Assembly: GCA_945870785.1 (NCBI GenBank)
Contig: CAMBTK010000006.1
Location: forward strand, 1-54,633
Origin: Sulfurimonas crateris
GTDB lineage: Bacteria > Campylobacterota > Campylobacteria > Campylobacterales > Sulfurimonadaceae
Direction of reading: 5' to 3'
DNA: 54,633 nt
The position numbers and the translations under genes were made by a program. Shown here piece after piece: positions 1 through 7,927 of the stretch. Every line of letters begins with the position of its first letter. The first letter of the stretch is position 1. The notes under the pieces are model-generated. The model did no database searches and was not told the DNA's origin. It saw nothing but the letters and a program-made list of their open reading frames with translations.

Positions 1-230
1 AAGACTATCTCTATATTTTCTTTTTTTAAGTTTTGTAAAAACTGCTCTTTACTCTCTTTGCCCGTGTGCCAAAGCATCACATATTTTGCAACTTGATGAT
101 AATGAACTTTTAAATTCTCTTTTACCGATATAAACTCATACTCAAACATCATCTTAAAAAGAAAAGTCATAGCAAGAAATGCAACTAAGAAGGAGAGGCT
201 TATTTTTAAAATTATTGAATTTTTACTCAA
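1..230 (-). CDS. Sensor histidine kinase, N-terminal part (cut by window edge)
   Basis: About 76 codons are visible before the window ends. The chain opens with a hydrophobic membrane segment (about residues 5-28), followed by a charged, probably periplasmic stretch. This is the usual N-terminus of a small OmpR-partner sensor kinase. The start is a TTG (228-230) that overlaps the TGA stop of the upstream response-regulator gene by 4 nt, a common translationally coupled kinase/regulator arrangement. The catalytic domains lie outside the window, so the kinase call rests on the position next to the regulator and on the N-terminal topology. Confidence 0.72.
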   Translation of the reverse strand, partial: MSKNSIILKISLSFLVAFLAMTFLFKMMFEYEFISVKENLKVHYHQVAKYVMLWHTGKESKEQFLQNLKKENIEIV

Positions 231-916
231 TTTTTCATCCTGTAACCTATACCACGAATAGACTCTATATATGTTGGTACTCTTGGATTGTCTTGAAGTT
301 TAGCACGAAGACGGCTCACTATAACATCTATGCTTCTCTCATCGCTCTCCCAATTAAGTCCTTCAACTGCGTCCAATATTTTTCCTCTGCTAAGAACTAT
401 ACCTCTTTGACTGATAAAGAGCGATAGTAGTCCATATTCAGCTACTGTCAAATCCAGTGCGCTCTCTTTATGATAAATAACCATCTTAGATTTATCGATT
501 TTAAAATCTCCAAAGAGTTCCTCTTTTGATGATGAGAGAGCTGTTTTTTGACGTCTTAGCATAGCATGTATTCTAGCAACTAACTCTCTTGGGTCATATG
601 GTTTTGGCAGATAATCATCTGCACCTTTTTCAAGCCCAAGAACTTTATCGCTTACTTCATCTCTTGCGGAGGAGATAATTATAGGTATAGTAAAAGAGGA
701 GGATATCTTTTCACAAAGGAAAAGTCCATCCATTTTTGGAAGCGTTAAATCAAGGATTATAAGATCATAATAGTTTTTTTTAAGATGCTCTATTACAGTT
801 GTGGGATCAGAGATTATTTTAACTTTTATCCCACAATTACTAAGATAATTAGAGGTCAGCTCTGCTAATATCTCATCATCTTCAACCATTAAAACAGTAA
901 TGCTATCTTCTATCAT
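227..916 (-). CDS. OmpR-family response regulator
   Basis: A 229-residue two-domain regulator. The receiver domain (about residues 5-120) has the acidic pocket E12/D13/D14, the phospho-acceptor D56 in LIILDLTLP, and K105 in the LPKPYDPREL stretch. A winged-helix DNA-binding domain (about 130-227) ends with the typical IRGIGYRM motif. It is followed without a gap by its presumed sensor kinase and preceded by a pentaheme cytochrome gene on the same strand. Sequence style resembles the ArsR/ArsS pairs of Campylobacterota and it is clearly paralogous to the regulator at 13826-14491. Its signal and targets cannot be read from the sequence. Confidence 0.93.
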   Translation of the reverse strand: MIEDSITVLMVEDDEILAELTSNYLSNCGIKVKIISDPTTVIEHLKKNYYDLIILDLTLPKMDGLFLCEKISSSFTIPIIISSARDEVSDKVLGLEKGADDYLPKPYDPRELVARIHAMLRRQKTALSSSKEELFGDFKIDKSKMVIYHKESALDLTVAEYGLLSLFISQRGIVLSRGKILDAVEGLNWESDERSIDVIVSRLRAKLQDNPRVPTYIESIRGIGYRMKN

Positions 917-927
917 TTATCTTACCT

Positions 928-960
928 GCTCTACAATGTTGGTTTTATAGAGCCATTCTA
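928..960 (-). promoter_or_regulatory. Candidate promoter and leader hairpin of the response-regulator gene
   Basis: On the minus strand a TAGAAT (955-960) lies at a plausible -10 distance. The predicted leader then contains an inverted repeat GCTCTA/TAGAGC (928-933 and 948-953) separated by 14 nt. No clear -35 box is seen, as is usual in this phylum. This is a pattern match only and could be chance. Confidence 0.3.
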
Positions 961-982
961 CACAAACTATTAGTACACTTTG

Positions 983-2107
983 CTAAAAATCAAATTTCTC
1001 TGCTTTTAAAATTCTAAACTTTGTAAACTCTTTACCCGCTTCAAGTCCTAGTTCTTTAGCGCCCTCTTGTGTTATTCTCACAACACCAAGCGTCAATGTT
1101 AACTTGTCTCCAGCTTTAAGAGCGTTAGAAAAATGAACCTCTTTTTTTGCATAAATCAGAGTATCTTTAAGAAGAGAATCTGCGCTCCATGGCATAACTT
1201 CTTTACCGTCTTTTGCTAAAACTCTCTCAAATACAAAAGGCTCTAAAACTATAGTTTTTCCATCTCTTATAATTGTAGCTTTAAGAATTCCCGCACGCAG
1301 GGCTTGGCCAAAGAGCGCATGATTTGATTTGTTTGTAATTAAAACGTCAAAACCTTGAGGCTTTTGCGTTACTTTAAAATCTATATAATCACCCATCTTA
1401 TCATTCATGTGATATATACCAGCGATTCCGTGAAAGGCATGTGTTTTTGTCTCATTTATACTTACTTTTGAGCCAATTACTTGAGGCATATGACACGTAA
1501 CACAGCTGTTTTTATCTTTTTCGCTAATTACTGCATCTAGCATTGTTATATCAAAATTGTGTTCATTATTTACATGAGAGTGACAACCCATACAGACATT
1601 GCCGTTATAAAAATTTTCATTGTCATAATTTATTTTGTGATAAGGAGAGCTTTTTGGCTCTTTTAAAAGTCCAAACCAAGACTTTTCAGTTTCAAATGCA
1701 GCGCTACCTTTCTTGCCCTTCTCAGCGGTATAAAACTCTTTATGCTTACCTGTTGTGATGTTTGTATTAGACTCTTCACCCTCTTGAACCTCTTTTATAT
1801 TATGACAATATACGCATGAGATAGGCTCTTCAACTTGAACTTCATTTTCAGTAAGTACGCCCTCTTTTAGGGCTTTTTCATCACTTGGAGAGTGGCACTT
1901 TGCACAAGTGTAGCCTTTATCATCTTTTGGGTGTTTATCCCACATCGCTGCATGTATTGGGTTATTGTATATTGAGGCATTTTTATGTGAAGATTTATAA
2001 TACTCTTCGTATATTATAGGATGACATTTTTGACAAACTTTACTCTCATTTGCAAATAGTGTACTTATAAAAAGAGATATAAGAAATGGTAAAAAAAAGT
2101 AGCGCAT
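983..2107 (-). CDS. Periplasmic pentaheme c-type cytochrome
   Basis: A 374-residue exported protein with an N-terminal signal peptide (about residues 1-19) and five CxxCH heme-binding sites: CQKCH (25), CAKCH (68), CVYCH (98), CMGCH (172) and CVTCH (202). The pattern resembles the cytochrome c554 / doubled-CxxCH multiheme families. The last 150 residues carry no heme motif and look like a beta-rich domain. There is no membrane anchor as in NapC/NrfH and no CxxCK as in NrfA, so it is probably a soluble electron carrier or an unassigned oxidoreductase. It sits between a Crp/Fnr-type regulator and a two-component system. Electron partner unknown. Confidence 0.88.
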   Translation of the reverse strand: MRYFFLPFLISLFISTLFANESKVCQKCHPIIYEEYYKSSHKNASIYNNPIHAAMWDKHPKDDKGYTCAKCHSPSDEKALKEGVLTENEVQVEEPISCVYCHNIKEVQEGEESNTNITTGKHKEFYTAEKGKKGSAAFETEKSWFGLLKEPKSSPYHKINYDNENFYNGNVCMGCHSHVNNEHNFDITMLDAVISEKDKNSCVTCHMPQVIGSKVSINETKTHAFHGIAGIYHMNDKMGDYIDFKVTQKPQGFDVLITNKSNHALFGQALRAGILKATIIRDGKTIVLEPFVFERVLAKDGKEVMPWSADSLLKDTLIYAKKEVHFSNALKAGDKLTLTLGVVRITQEGAKELGLEAGKEFTKFRILKAEKFDF

Positions 2108-2191
2108 AAGTAGCTCCGTTATAAAATTTTTGTATTTTAACGAAGCATATAAAAAGTTTTATTGATATCTGTCAGTAAAGGCTGCCTTAGG

Positions 2192-2821
2192 CTAAAAATA
2201 CTCAACAAGAGCATCTTTATCGATATATTTTTTCTTGATATTTATAATTCCATTATCTTTAAAAAACTTCAATATTCTAGAGAGTGTCTCAGGCGAGACT
2301 CCTAATATCTCAGCAATTTCTATATTTTTTGTCTCAAAAAAATCATCACAGTGGTTATAAATATATTTTGCCACTCTCTCTTTTGAATCTAAAACTAAAT
2401 TTGTAGAGATAATATTTTCAAGATTTTTTATCTTTTTTATAAGAGATGTCTGAATGTTAAACGCTAAGTTTGGGTTTAAAAATATAACCTCTTTTAGCTT
2501 TTCAAAATCTACCTTTAAAAACTCTACATCACTATAAGCCTTTGCGGTTGCAGGATAAGGAATACCCTCAAAATTTGCCACCTCTCCGATTAGCTCATTT
2601 TCGTGAAAATATTTAAGCACAATCTCTTTATGGCTTGATGATGTTTTATAGAGTTTGATTACACCCTTTACTAAAAGGTAGAGATATTTTGGTTCATCAC
2701 CCTCATAAAAGACTATGTTGTCTTTGCTCACCTTATGCTCAGTAGTAAAACTCTCTATCTTTTTTATAGTATCTTCATCAATATTTTCAAAAAGAACTGT
2801 ATTTTTTAAATGTATTCTCAT
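2192..2821 (-). CDS. Crp/Fnr-family transcriptional regulator
   Basis: A 209-residue protein with an N-terminal cyclic-nucleotide-binding-type beta-roll (about 1-115), a long dimerisation helix (about 115-145) and a C-terminal winged helix-turn-helix (about 150-205). The recognition helix reads SPETLSRILKFF and keeps the E..SR pattern of Fnr-type proteins that bind TTGAT-like half-sites. The Fe-S-coordinating N-terminal cysteine cluster of true FNR is absent, so it is more like the DNR/NssR type that senses nitrosative or other redox signals. It overlaps the nosL-like gene by 4 nt at the end of the operon, which suggests that it controls this operon or other N-oxide genes. Confidence 0.9.
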   Translation of the reverse strand: MRIHLKNTVLFENIDEDTIKKIESFTTEHKVSKDNIVFYEGDEPKYLYLLVKGVIKLYKTSSSHKEIVLKYFHENELIGEVANFEGIPYPATAKAYSDVEFLKVDFEKLKEVIFLNPNLAFNIQTSLIKKIKNLENIISTNLVLDSKERVAKYIYNHCDDFFETKNIEIAEILGVSPETLSRILKFFKDNGIINIKKKYIDKDALVEYF

Positions 2822-3249
2822 TTTATTTTTTTAAGAACCTCATCATAAGTTAAAATCTCTTCGCCATCTTTTATAGACTCTTTTTTTCCATAAGCACTAA
2901 AGCCAAAAGCCATTGGCGTTACATTCTCAGATGTGTAAAATGCACCTCTTGCATCAATCCACTCACCACTATTTGCATCTGTAATCCAAATCTTAGCACT
3001 ATCTTTAAAATCTATATTTTCTTCATCAAACCATAAGACCATACATCCAATATCATCAAATTTATAAACTTTATTTGTAGTTGGATGTTTTAGTTGAATA
3101 CTATTTTTTCTATCACTTAAAACCATAACACATCTATCACACATATCTCTATCCCAGTGGATTTTTGCTGCTCCATCTTTAGGAGCATCTTTGCATCCTA
3201 AAAAGAGAGATATAGCCACTAAAAGAAGTGATATTTTAATCTTTAACAT
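2818..3249 (-). CDS. nosL: NosL-like copper-binding lipoprotein
   Basis: A 143-residue protein with a lipoprotein-type signal ending at C19 (LFLGC), so it is probably anchored in the inner membrane facing the periplasm. The motif MCDRCVM (C37, C40, M42) matches the Cu(I)-binding region of NosL, a copper chaperone for nitrous oxide reductase maturation. A second Cys-Met pair lies in FDDIGCM. It is the sixth of seven tightly packed genes and overlaps the Crp/Fnr-type gene. No nosZ is in the window, so a role in N2O reductase assembly follows from family knowledge. Delivery of copper to another cuproenzyme is possible. Confidence 0.85.
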   Translation of the reverse strand: MLKIKISLLLVAISLFLGCKDAPKDGAAKIHWDRDMCDRCVMVLSDRKNSIQLKHPTTNKVYKFDDIGCMVLWFDEENIDFKDSAKIWITDANSGEWIDARGAFYTSENVTPMAFGFSAYGKKESIKDGEEILTYDEVLKKIK

Positions 3250-3258
3250 TGTAAATCC

Positions 3259-4206
3259 TTATAAAAAAACACCGTTTTTCAGGTAATAATTTAGTACATA
3301 TAGTGTCAGTAATATAACATAAAGAGAGTTAAACAGAAGTGATATTTTATAGTTACTCTCACTCTCTTTTACAAAACTGACAACTAAACCGTAAAAGGTA
3401 CCCATAAATAGAAAAAAGTACAGAAAATAGCCAACATAGTAGTAATCACTCTGTAAAAAACAAAACGGGCAGTGATGAGATGGAAGCTCATATATGTATG
3501 TACCAAAGAAGAGTATAAGTGAAATAAGTGAAACTGGAATAAATAGCGCATTTATGGCACTAAAGATATATCTCTTTTTAAAAAAGAAAAACAGAACTAT
3601 AAGAAGATAGTTTGTGTAAAAAACCATAAGCAGAAGTGAGTTGTCTATCTTAAATAGTGTAGAGAGCGCTGATGTTGAAGAGCTTGAATATATGCTCCCA
3701 CAGCAACTAACCATCTTGTCTATCTCTATATCTTTAAACATAGAAAAATCAAGAGCAAGTTCTAACATCAAAAGAAAAAACAGCCCTACAAAAAGCCCGA
3801 ACTTATATCTTGTATATGGCTGATTTTTATCACTTATATCTACGGTGTGAACTCTAAGCCAATATGCAAAAAGATATAGGTTTATAATCTTGAGCACTAT
3901 TAAGTACATACCGATTTGTGTTGCATCAACTACTCCAGCCGCACACATGGCACCTGTTATAACATTTGAAATTTTATCAAGAGCAAAGATAAAAAAGATA
4001 AAAAGAGGAACTTTTATAGCAAATATATACTTAATTATAGTTGCCGTTAAAAAGCCCTGTTTTTCGAGCTTGTATTGCATAGCAGAGGTAGAATTTGCAT
4101 CCCATTTTAAAAAAATTCTAAGGCTTAGCACAAACGCCACAACTGCAAAAATAGCAAAAATTATATTTAGGATAAGTATGGTTAAAACTTCTGGTGTAAG
4201 AAGCAT
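3259..4206 (-). CDS. Polytopic membrane protein with conserved-looking cysteine pairs
   Basis: A 315-residue integral membrane protein with about eight hydrophobic segments. I do not recognise a named family. Notable residues are C88 in a hydrophobic stretch, the pair C168-C169 in a predicted loop, and HHCPFC (C246/C249) at the edge of a membrane segment. The last resembles the CPxC redox site of VKOR/DsbB-type thiol oxidases and could equally bind copper. It is encoded between the ABC ATPase (start overlapping that gene's last base) and the NosL lipoprotein, so it probably acts in the same copper or thiol pathway. Function is inferred from context. Confidence 0.75.
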   Translation of the reverse strand: MLLTPEVLTILILNIIFAIFAVVAFVLSLRIFLKWDANSTSAMQYKLEKQGFLTATIIKYIFAIKVPLFIFFIFALDKISNVITGAMCAAGVVDATQIGMYLIVLKIINLYLFAYWLRVHTVDISDKNQPYTRYKFGLFVGLFFLLMLELALDFSMFKDIEIDKMVSCCGSIYSSSSTSALSTLFKIDNSLLLMVFYTNYLLIVLFFFFKKRYIFSAINALFIPVSLISLILFFGTYIYELPSHHCPFCFLQSDYYYVGYFLYFFLFMGTFYGLVVSFVKESESNYKISLLFNSLYVILLTLYVLNYYLKNGVFL

Positions 4207-4874
4207 TAGACAATCTTCCCTTGATATATCTCTATCTCCTCGTCAACTATATCTAATCCAAAAAAGAGCGGGTCGTGAGTAGCTATGATGATAGTTTTAC
4301 CCTCACTTTTTAACTCTTTGATTATCTCAATAAAAGAGAGAGATAGTTTCTCATCAAGATTTGCTGTTGGCTCATCTGCTAGGATAATTTTTGGATTGTT
4401 TATGTTTGCTCTTGCGATTGCTACACGTTGCTGTTCTCCACCTGAGAGACTTTTTACAAGCTGCGTCCCTTTATGCTCTATATTGAACATACGAAGCACT
4501 CTTTGGAGTTTTTCTTTTATCTCTTTTTCGCTCAAATTCATGGGAACAAGAGGCAAGATTATATTCTCTTTGACGCTGAGTGTCGGGATAAGATTATATT
4601 TTTGAAAAACAAATCCTATCGTGTGACGTCTAAAATCCGATGCAAAGTTATCTGGAAGCTTTGAGACTCTATCGCCATCAACTAAAACTTCTCCGCTTGT
4701 TGGCTTACTTAGTGCCGCTATTAGCGAGAGAATCGTACTTTTTCCGCTTCCGCTTGAGCCTCTAAGAACGACTACTTGACCCTCTTTTATCTCAAGGTTT
4801 ATCTTATCAAGTGCGATAACGCTCTCATTTTCGTTTACTTCATATTTTTTTATTACATTTATCAAACTGACCAT
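4206..4874 (-). CDS. ABC transporter ATP-binding protein (LolD/MacB type)
   Basis: A 222-residue ATPase with Walker A GSSGSGKS (39-46), Q-loop in FVFQKYNLIP, signature LSGGEQQR, Walker B IILADEP followed by TANLDE, and a switch histidine in ATHDP. Length and signature match the LolD/MacB/FtsE group that works with FtsX-like permeases, and the preceding gene is exactly such a permease. Both genes share base 4874, which indicates coupled translation. The substrate is unknown. The setting among NosL-domain genes suggests a lipoprotein, a metal-chaperone complex or a mechanotransmission role rather than small-molecule import. Confidence 0.93.
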   Translation of the reverse strand: MVSLINVIKKYEVNENESVIALDKINLEIKEGQVVVLRGSSGSGKSTILSLIAALSKPTSGEVLVDGDRVSKLPDNFASDFRRHTIGFVFQKYNLIPTLSVKENIILPLVPMNLSEKEIKEKLQRVLRMFNIEHKGTQLVKSLSGGEQQRVAIARANINNPKIILADEPTANLDEKLSLSFIEIIKELKSEGKTIIIATHDPLFFGLDIVDEEIEIYQGKIV

Positions 4875-6052
4875 TAGCGTATAACCTCATCTGCTTCAAG
4901 TGTAGCACTTCTCCACGATGGGATAATGATAGCAGCTATATATATTGGCACACTTAGGAAAAATATAAGTGCCAATGTCTGGATGTCAAAAACAAATGGA
5001 AGGTTAAAAGATGTTTTAAGTTGCGAATAACCTATAAAGATATTTTGTAAAAGAGGCGCTTTGAGTATATAGACAAAAGCCAAAGAGAGTGTTATACCAA
5101 AGAGGTATGAGAAAATTGAGACTATAAAGCCCTCATAAAACTTCTCTCTTAAAACGTCATCAACTCTCCATCCAACGGCTTTTAGTATCCCTATCTCTCT
5201 TTTTTGCTCACTGCTGAGTCCGCTTACTCTGTCATATATAATGATAAAAAAAGTAAAGAGTGAAACGCTAAAGAGCGCTAAGAAAATACCGCTCTTATAA
5301 TCAAAGATGTTTTGATAACTGATTTTTAAATCATCTTTAGTTATCACTCTTGTATCTGGATATAGGAGTTTTATCTTTGAAGCCACAGTTGCTACTTCAT
5401 TAAAATTTGCAACACGAACGACTATATCTGTAGCTTTTGTTTGTGAAATATCAAAAATCTCCCTGACACTATCTTTGCTCATAATGATAACATCGTTTGA
5501 CTCAAGCTCACTCTGGGCTTTAAATGTAGCACTAATATCTACTCTTTTTAGTGTACCATCTGGTTTTATGAAGTTAAAGTACTCTTTATAGTAGCTCTTA
5601 TCCATAACGCCTTTAACACCCTCGCCTACTATCATGGATGGTTTTGTAAAGTCAAGATTTGAAGCAACCTCTACAAATGATTTTTTGTACTGCTCCTCAT
5701 ACTCATCAATACCAACAAGGCTAAAATTTACCCCAGCATTTTCAAAGTAGTAGTATCCCCAAACCCTAGCTACTGCGCTACTTACACCGCGAATATTTAA
5801 AATCTCATCAACTGCACTTACATCGATATCATAATGACGACCAGCTTTAATCTTTTGCACTGTTATCTCAGGAAGTGCTTCTAGCGTCTGTTTTAGTTCA
5901 TATTTTATGGAGTTTGTTATAAAAAAGAGTGAAGATAGCAAAAAGACAAGTATACTAAAGACTATCGAGATAAAAATAGTTTTATATTTTTGTCTAAGCA
6001 GAGAGTTTATCGCATACTCTACTATATAAAAATTTATCTTATTTCGCATCAT
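4874..6052 (-). CDS. FtsX-like ABC transporter permease
   Basis: About 392 residues: one N-terminal membrane segment, a large periplasmic MacB-PCD-like domain (about 50-250), and three C-terminal membrane segments, the FtsX/LolC/MacB topology. The GILKAVGW stretch after the second membrane segment is typical of FtsX-type permeases. I place the start at the ATGATG (6047-6052) because AAGG lies just upstream; an in-frame TTG at 6077-6079 would give nine more residues. The start overlaps the preceding 95-codon gene by 14 nt. It pairs with the ATPase encoded immediately downstream. Confidence 0.9.
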   Translation of the reverse strand: MMRNKINFYIVEYAINSLLRQKYKTIFISIVFSILVFLLSSLFFITNSIKYELKQTLEALPEITVQKIKAGRHYDIDVSAVDEILNIRGVSSAVARVWGYYYFENAGVNFSLVGIDEYEEQYKKSFVEVASNLDFTKPSMIVGEGVKGVMDKSYYKEYFNFIKPDGTLKRVDISATFKAQSELESNDVIIMSKDSVREIFDISQTKATDIVVRVANFNEVATVASKIKLLYPDTRVITKDDLKISYQNIFDYKSGIFLALFSVSLFTFFIIIYDRVSGLSSEQKREIGILKAVGWRVDDVLREKFYEGFIVSIFSYLFGITLSLAFVYILKAPLLQNIFIGYSQLKTSFNLPFVFDIQTLALIFFLSVPIYIAAIIIPSWRSATLEADEVIR

Positions 6053-6326
6053 TTGCCTTATATACGTATGTTGAAGCAAAGTACTCTCTTAGTGAGGCAT
6101 CATCTCTATATATCGAGAAAAAATCACTCAAACTTCTATGTCTGACATAAGATGCCTCGGTAGAGATTGCCAAATCTGGAAGAAGAAGAGTGCCTACAAA
6201 CTCCCTTTTTATAGCTAAAGAGCTCTCATCCAAACTTTTTGTTTTGTAGAGATACACAACTTCAAAAGATAAAAGTGAGGCTACAAAAATAAGAGTATAT
6301 AGTAAAAATATGCTCTTTTTATTCAT
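6039..6326 (-). CDS. Small single-pass membrane protein, unknown
   Basis: A 95-residue protein with one N-terminal hydrophobic segment (about residues 6-27) and a charged tail of about 65 residues, probably periplasmic. I recognise no domain and it has no cysteines. Its start overlaps the end of the tandem NosL-domain gene by 8 nt, and its end overlaps the permease start. It is therefore firmly inside the operon and could be an accessory subunit of the ABC complex. Function unknown. Confidence 0.7.
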   Translation of the reverse strand: MNKKSIFLLYTLIFVASLLSFEVVYLYKTKSLDESSLAIKREFVGTLLLPDLAISTEASYVRHRSLSDFFSIYRDDASLREYFASTYVYKANDAK

Positions 6327-7413
6327 CTAATTTGTTTATTTCAGAGATTGTTATCTCTTTAAATCCAACTACACGCTCACCTTTATGATCCATACTAAAA
6401 GCTTTTGCCTCTTTTTGTGAGCTAAAAGGGATAAGCTCTTTGCCCATAGGACCATAAACATCACTTCCAAGAACATAAAAGGCGCTCGATGCATCTATGG
6501 CTTTTTGTGAGTAATAATCTGTCACTAGAATCTTTTTGATGTCATCTCTATTTTCAAAATAGTACTTCATCATATCTTTTACACCATCAAATGAGTAGTG
6601 TTTGCCTTCATAAAAAATCTGCGCTGCCCATTTTGGATATTTATAGACAAACATACCGCATATTGGGCATTTCTCATCTTTTGTTACTTGAATCGTATCT
6701 AATCTTTTATCATTTGCTTCAAATCTTTTTACTTCCCAAATATATAAAGATAGCGGTTGAAGCTCGTTTTCACCAAGAGTTCCACAAAGATGATTCTCTT
6801 GTAAATCTGCTTTTAGCTCATTTATCTGTACATAGTTGTTTGGGTCTAACTCTTTTTTACAGTTTTTGTCATATATCTTCTTACCCATCGGATAGACTTG
6901 CTTCTCTTTTTTGTTTTGCACCATCTCTATATCAGAATCAAGAGACTCTTGAGCCATCTTTAGAGCTTTGTCAAAACCAACTACCTCTCCGCCATGTTCT
7001 ATATTAAAGTCATCGGCATCATCTTTTGATGCAAAGGCTAGTTTGCTTACTTTGCTCATAGTACCTTTTATATCTGAACCTACTACATAGTGAGCATCTT
7101 TTGCAAAAATCAACTTTTGAGAGATAGCGTCAACAACTTTTACATCATTTATATCTATCTTATGCTCTTGCATATCAACTGCCAAACATCTAATAGAGCA
7201 GTACTGTTTATCTATATGATTTACTTTTGAAGTGTGTGAAGTTTTATAAAAACTCTCCAGTTTCATACCACAAACTGGGCACCACTCTTTTTGTGCACCT
7301 TTTTGGATTAGTTCTGGTTTTATTGTTGCAGATTTTGTAAAACCATCTGCACTTAAGTTTTGAGTTGTTAAAAGAAGGAGTGTCAAAGCAGCAAGAAGGA
7401 GTTTTCTTAACAT
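6319..7413 (-). CDS. Tandem NosL-domain periplasmic protein
   Basis: A 364-residue exported protein (signal peptide about 1-22). Two NosL-type domains are visible, each opening with a CPxCGM copper-binding motif: CPVCGM at 45-50 and CPICGM at 249-254. Both repeat the same downstream pattern (SDxxGxMxK/E ... GExVVGF). The first domain has an extra pair, C72 and C76. Between them (about 172-232) is a region shaped like a small cytochrome c (GKKIYDKNC ... LSLYIWEVKR) in which the heme motif is lost, leaving C185 and C210. First gene of the compact operon that also holds a classical NosL. Likely copper binding and transfer in the periplasm. Confidence 0.85.
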   Translation of the reverse strand: MLRKLLLAALTLLLLTTQNLSADGFTKSATIKPELIQKGAQKEWCPVCGMKLESFYKTSHTSKVNHIDKQYCSIRCLAVDMQEHKIDINDVKVVDAISQKLIFAKDAHYVVGSDIKGTMSKVSKLAFASKDDADDFNIEHGGEVVGFDKALKMAQESLDSDIEMVQNKKEKQVYPMGKKIYDKNCKKELDPNNYVQINELKADLQENHLCGTLGENELQPLSLYIWEVKRFEANDKRLDTIQVTKDEKCPICGMFVYKYPKWAAQIFYEGKHYSFDGVKDMMKYYFENRDDIKKILVTDYYSQKAIDASSAFYVLGSDVYGPMGKELIPFSSQKEAKAFSMDHKGERVVGFKEITISEINKLDE

Positions 7414-7417
7414 GTAA

Positions 7418-7446
7418 AGCCTCTTTATATATAATTTCTAGAGGCT
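7418..7446 (-). promoter_or_regulatory. Inverted repeat covering the ribosome-binding site of the tandem-NosL gene
   Basis: A perfect 7-bp inverted repeat, AGCCTCT and AGAGGCT (7440-7446 and 7418-7424 on the minus strand), separated by a 15-nt AT-rich loop. The downstream arm contains AGAGG, the Shine-Dalgarno sequence placed 6 nt before the ATG at 7413. A folded leader would hide this site. Alternatively the arms are an operator around a promoter, since the loop is rich in TATA. The repeat also overlaps the stop codon of the preceding gene. Confidence 0.45.
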
Positions 7447-7924
7447 ATTTTATCCTAAGAAGCATTAATCTTCTTATAAATAATATAAGTAGAGCTACTG
7501 CTAAAATCTTAAAATCAAGTTCACTTGCCATATGAAGATTTTTAAAAGTGTCGCTTAGTGTCGCTTCTTCACCAAGTCTTTGCATTGAGAGAATTTTTGG
7601 AGCATATACTCCGCTAAACATAAGAGCAGAGAAAACAACTGTTACAGAACTTCCAAAAATCAGTGAATCTCTGTGCCCGTTTTTATACATAACTATCTCA
7701 TATATAGTTACAAAAAAAGCCAAAATATATATCCAATAGCTAAAACGGCTAAATATCTCAGCCATTATTTTCCCCTCGTTATATCTTCCTAGCTCAATAC
7801 CAAATAAAATAATATCAGTGTTAAAAACAACTGGAGCAACAAATGCACCCAAGACAATAACAGCTCCAAAAGTCGCAGCCAAAAGCAGAAGATAACCAAA
7901 ATCTATGTAAATATTTCTTTTCAA
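7445..7924 (-). CDS. DUF4149 / TMEM205-like membrane protein
   Basis: A 159-residue membrane protein with four predicted hydrophobic segments. The N-terminal stretch (GAFVAPVVF) and the pattern around RFSYWIY match DUF4149 proteins, which have no established function. It lies 3 nt after prmC and 31 nt before the tandem-NosL gene on the same strand, so it could be co-transcribed with either. The family call is from recognition of overall pattern; the role is unknown. Confidence 0.78.
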   Translation of the reverse strand: MKRNIYIDFGYLLLLAATFGAVIVLGAFVAPVVFNTDIILFGIELGRYNEGKIMAEIFSRFSYWIYILAFFVTIYEIVMYKNGHRDSLIFGSSVTVVFSALMFSGVYAPKILSMQRLGEEATLSDTFKNLHMASELDFKILAVALLILFIRRLMLLRIK

Positions 7925-7927
7925 GAG

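Noticed and set aside
983..2107. NrfA, NrfH or NapC identity for the pentaheme cytochrome
   Set aside because: No CxxCK site, no N-terminal anchor typical for NapC/NrfH, and a long heme-free C-terminal domain.
2161..2191. FNR-type site (TTGAT-N4-ATCAA) before the pentaheme cytochrome gene
   Set aside because: Only one half-site (TTGAT) is present; the second half does not match.
4206..6052. NosF/NosY as names for the ABC pair
   Set aside because: The permease has the FtsX/MacB layout with a large periplasmic domain, unlike the multi-segment NosY, and the ATPase is of the LolD type.
6591..7007. 138-codon plus-strand frame
   Set aside because: Lies wholly inside the tandem-NosL gene on the other strand, whose domains are clear.
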